A DNA stretch of 64,000 bases, from NCBI GenBank assembly GCA_965247425.1, contig OZ252023.1:1178001-1242000 (forward strand). Reading direction: 5' to 3'. Made by a program: the position numbers and the translations under genes. Numbering within the stretch: position 1 is the stretch's first letter; each line of letters begins with the position of its first letter. This document shows, piece by piece, positions 61,928-64,000 of the stretch. The notes beneath the pieces were generated by a model, which saw only the letters and a program-made list of their open reading frames with translations, was not told the DNA's origin and searched no databases. This DNA comes from CAZOZZ01 sp965247425. GTDB lineage: Bacteria > Acidobacteriota > Terriglobia > 20CM-2-55-15.

Positions 61928-62737
61928 ATGGGTTTACGTACGGCAGTAGCGTCAGTGGTTCTGGTCTTTGGCCTCTTTGGCTGCGGGGAGCACTTGCATT
62001 CGGGAAGTTTCGAGCAGGGAGGTCGCTCCGACTGCAGGTTCGACGCCGAGTATGAGGTTTCGGTAGCTGCCTCGGTGGCAGACAGGCTTGAACTCAGAGC
62101 AGGCGCGGGTGGGCTCAAGGTGGAGGGTCGCGAGGGGCTGGACCAGGTGCGGGCAACGGCACGGGCCTGTGCCTCGGACATGGATTACCTCGATGAACTG
62201 GAGGTCACCCTTGAGCGTGAAGGCGACGAGGTCATCCTCACGACTCATTACCCCGACTTGTCCGGTCTCCGTTTTGGCAACGATGTCGCTCAGATCGACC
62301 TGGTCGTGGAGATACCCCTGGATATGGTGGTCGAAATCGAAGACTCTTCTGGATCCATGGATGTTTCTGGCACTGGCGCCCTCCGCATCGAAGACTCTTC
62401 CGGCTCCATTGATGTGGCGGACATCAGCGGGGCGGTGGACATCGACGATTCTTCAGGAAGCCTGAAAGTCGAGGATGTCGCCGGTGACCTTGCCATCGAG
62501 GACGGCTCGGGATCGATCGAGGTTCGCAACATTCAAGGTACGGTGCGACTGCGCGATGGCTCGGGGTCCATTGAGGTCGTGGGTGTGGGCCAGGAAGTCG
62601 TGGTCGAACGTGACGGCTCGGGTTCGATTAACGTCCGAGACGTCCGGGGTGACTTTACGGTCCGCCGCGATGGAAGTGGCCGTATTCGGTACCGTAACGT
62701 CGAAGGGAACGTGCAGATCCCCAGGCGCAAGAGTTAA
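61928..62737 (+). CDS. DUF4097-like beta-repeat lipoprotein
   Basis: 269 residues, lipoprotein signal VASVVLVFGLFGC. The second half consists of short repeats of the form (E/D)DSSGS-(x)DV, for example VEIEDSSGSMDV, LRIEDSSGSIDV, VDIDDSSGSLKV, typical of DUF4097-type beta-solenoids. Located after the DUF4175-like gene with a 214-nt gap that holds no clear gene. Its role is unknown; a surface-exposed adhesin-like part is plausible. Confidence 0.7.
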   Translation: MGLRTAVASVVLVFGLFGCGEHLHSGSFEQGGRSDCRFDAEYEVSVAASVADRLELRAGAGGLKVEGREGLDQVRATARACASDMDYLDELEVTLEREGDEVILTTHYPDLSGLRFGNDVAQIDLVVEIPLDMVVEIEDSSGSMDVSGTGALRIEDSSGSIDVADISGAVDIDDSSGSLKVEDVAGDLAIEDGSGSIEVRNIQGTVRLRDGSGSIEVVGVGQEVVVERDGSGSINVRDVRGDFTVRRDGSGRIRYRNVEGNVQIPRRKS

Positions 62738-62951
62738 TCAGCGAGTAGCATGCAGCGATCGGCTTTCGATTTCCGGCTAGGAGCCCGTGGTGGAAGTCAG
62801 CCATTTCGGAAGAGCAGCTCGGTCGAAGTTGAATGAGGCCCGGCCAGCGGGCATTTGAGTCGAATTCAAACCCATTGTTAAGGAAGTTCTATTTTCGCAT
62901 TGTTGAAATCGATATGGTGTCGGCGGTATCTTGTGGTATATATACCGTCAG

Positions 62952-63338
62952 ATGAAGAAGAAAAAGATATGGCTTGAGTTGAATCAGGTAAGGGGAGCGG
63001 TTGCGTCGCGACTGCGACGGCGGAAGTACAGCCTGATCGAGCGCCATGAGATACCCGACGGTTTGCTGCCTGGCTCGGTGTCGATTAGTTACACCCGGTG
63101 CGGTAAGCCGACGTGCCGGTGTGTGTCGGGTGAAGGGCACCCATCCTGGTCCTGGACATTCATGATGGACGGGAAGAAGCATGTCGAACACGTTCCAGCT
63201 GCCATGGTTGAGGAGATTCAAAAGCGTGTCGGAGCGGGACGGGAGTTTCAGGATGCGATCCGGGAGGTGCTGACAGCGAACGCGAAGTTGTTGGTGCTGG
63301 AGCGCCAGCAACAACGTGAGAAGCGGAAGCGCCGGTGA
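62952..63338 (+). CDS. DUF6788 protein of an insertion sequence
   Basis: 128 residues from the ATG at 62952 (the frame starts further upstream). The family pattern LPGSVSISYTRCGKPTCRCVSGEGH is seen, with three cysteines, followed by HVEHVPAAMVEEIQKRVGAG. DUF6788 genes usually accompany transposases. Its stop overlaps the next start (GTGA), so the two form one insertion sequence. Confidence 0.75.
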   Translation: MKKKKIWLELNQVRGAVASRLRRRKYSLIERHEIPDGLLPGSVSISYTRCGKPTCRCVSGEGHPSWSWTFMMDGKKHVEHVPAAMVEEIQKRVGAGREFQDAIREVLTANAKLLVLERQQQREKRKRR

Positions 63339-64000
63339 AAGGTCCGTCGGCACGAGGGATACGACGGTACGCGCGAAAGTGTTTGCGGCTGAAGGGGTAT
63401 TTGAATCACCCCGGAGATGGGCGGGTGCGACCGCAGATCGGAAGTGGGCATCTGATCTGGTCTCTGGTGATCGGGTATCTGCTGCGGGAATCGAGCTTCC
63501 TGGCCATCGAGTCGCTCGCACGATCCTCGGCGTGTCGGGCCTTGGGAATCGGACGCCGCTTTAGCGACGACACGCTGGGCTATTTTACCGAGAAGCTGAA
63601 TCCGGAATTCACGCGCGGCGCGTTGACCACAGCCATCAAGCAGGCCAAGCGCAATAAAGCGTTCGACGATTGCCGATTCATCGGCCTGGCGCTGGACGGG
63701 ACAACCGTGGGGCGTGTCGGTGAGGCCGGGTGTCAGTGGTGTCGACCCCATCGCAACGCCGAGGGGGAGGTGACCACCTACTTACACCACGTCGTGATGG
63801 CCACCATCGTGGGCACCGGGTTCACTTTACCGGTCGATGTGGAACCCTACGGTAGTGGGGATAGCGAATGGTCGGGGGGGCAACGACTGCTTCGTCGGGT
63901 GGTGGGGCAGTTGGGGCCGCGTTTTGCCGATTATGTTGTTGTCGATGGGGGCTATGCGTCGGCTCCGTTCCTGCACTTGGCCGACGAGTTGGGATTGAAG
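63335..64000 (+). mobile_element. DDE transposase, cut by the window edge
   Basis: An open frame of 222 codons from the GTG at 63335 to the right edge. The first DDE Asp is in FIGLALDGTTVGRVG, the second in ADYVVVDGGYASAP (as in IS4-like enzymes, where the D-x-GY motif is the second Asp); the expected Glu lies beyond the window. The N-terminal region is basic (RGIRRYARKCLRLKGYLNHP). It forms the transposase part of the element with the DUF6788 gene. Confidence 0.8.

Overview
The window reads as part of a moderately GC-rich Gram-negative chromosome, most likely from Acidobacteriota or a close relative. That placement is inference. It rests on a DUF1592/DUF1552 pair, a long DUF4159-VWA-MoxR-DUF58-BatA-DUF4175 locus, a divergent Hfq-like protein and many heptamer-built intergenic palindromes; no 16S rRNA or ribosomal marker is present.

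Positions 1-14.9 kb are phage-derived. A late/lysis block lies at 1-6.7 kb (membrane proteins, lipoproteins, a GH108 endolysin, a Dam-type methylase). A minus-strand early operon runs from about 11.7 kb to 7.0 kb (small zinc-ribbon proteins, a NinB-like protein, a PD-(D/E)XK nuclease, a Sak4-like ATPase, a RyR-domain protein). Two divergent XRE regulators sit at 12.2-12.9 kb, followed by accessory genes including an alanine-rich 12-nt-repeat protein and an excisionase-like HTH. No integrase, terminase or capsid gene is visible, so the prophage is either partial or continues to the left.

A tRNA-Leu(UAA) with its own promoter follows at 15.0 kb. Between it and a degraded second copy of the tRNA 3' half (17.83 kb) lies a decayed segment with a CapA-like protein, a hypothetical protein, and fragments of a Ser/Thr kinase and a MazF toxin.

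From 18 kb onward the genes are chromosomal: a DUF1592-DUF1552-ankyrin operon (18.1-23.9 kb); a DUF1499 protein; a transport and metabolism group (YdcZ-like permease, a kinase-aminotransferase fusion, an amidohydrolase and an Nramp-like permease lacking the usual metal-binding motif, 24.8-30.5 kb); an ECF sigma/anti-sigma group whose sigma gene is frameshifted; and a ClC transporter. At 35.1-39.9 kb there is an NAD-type formate dehydrogenase in which the catalytic subunit contains an in-frame UGA with a SECIS hairpin. The alpha subunit is also split, with its Fe-S N-terminal part encoded at the far end of the operon. Next come nadE, a 173-bp MITE-like element, an Smr protein, lexA with a perfect CGAAC-N4-GTTCG operator, a PilX-like pilus protein, an Hfq-like protein, a HAD hydrolase, a YkgJ-type protein and a CPBP protease.

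The 47.4-62.7 kb region is one long co-directional locus: DUF4159, a VWA membrane protein, a cysteine-free caspase-fold protein, a TPR-metallopeptidase lipoprotein, MoxR, DUF58, BatA-like VWA, a DUF4175-like coiled-coil protein and a DUF4097-like lipoprotein. It looks like an envelope-associated MoxR/VWA chaperone system carrying protease-fold partners. The window ends inside an insertion sequence (DUF6788 gene plus a truncated DDE transposase).
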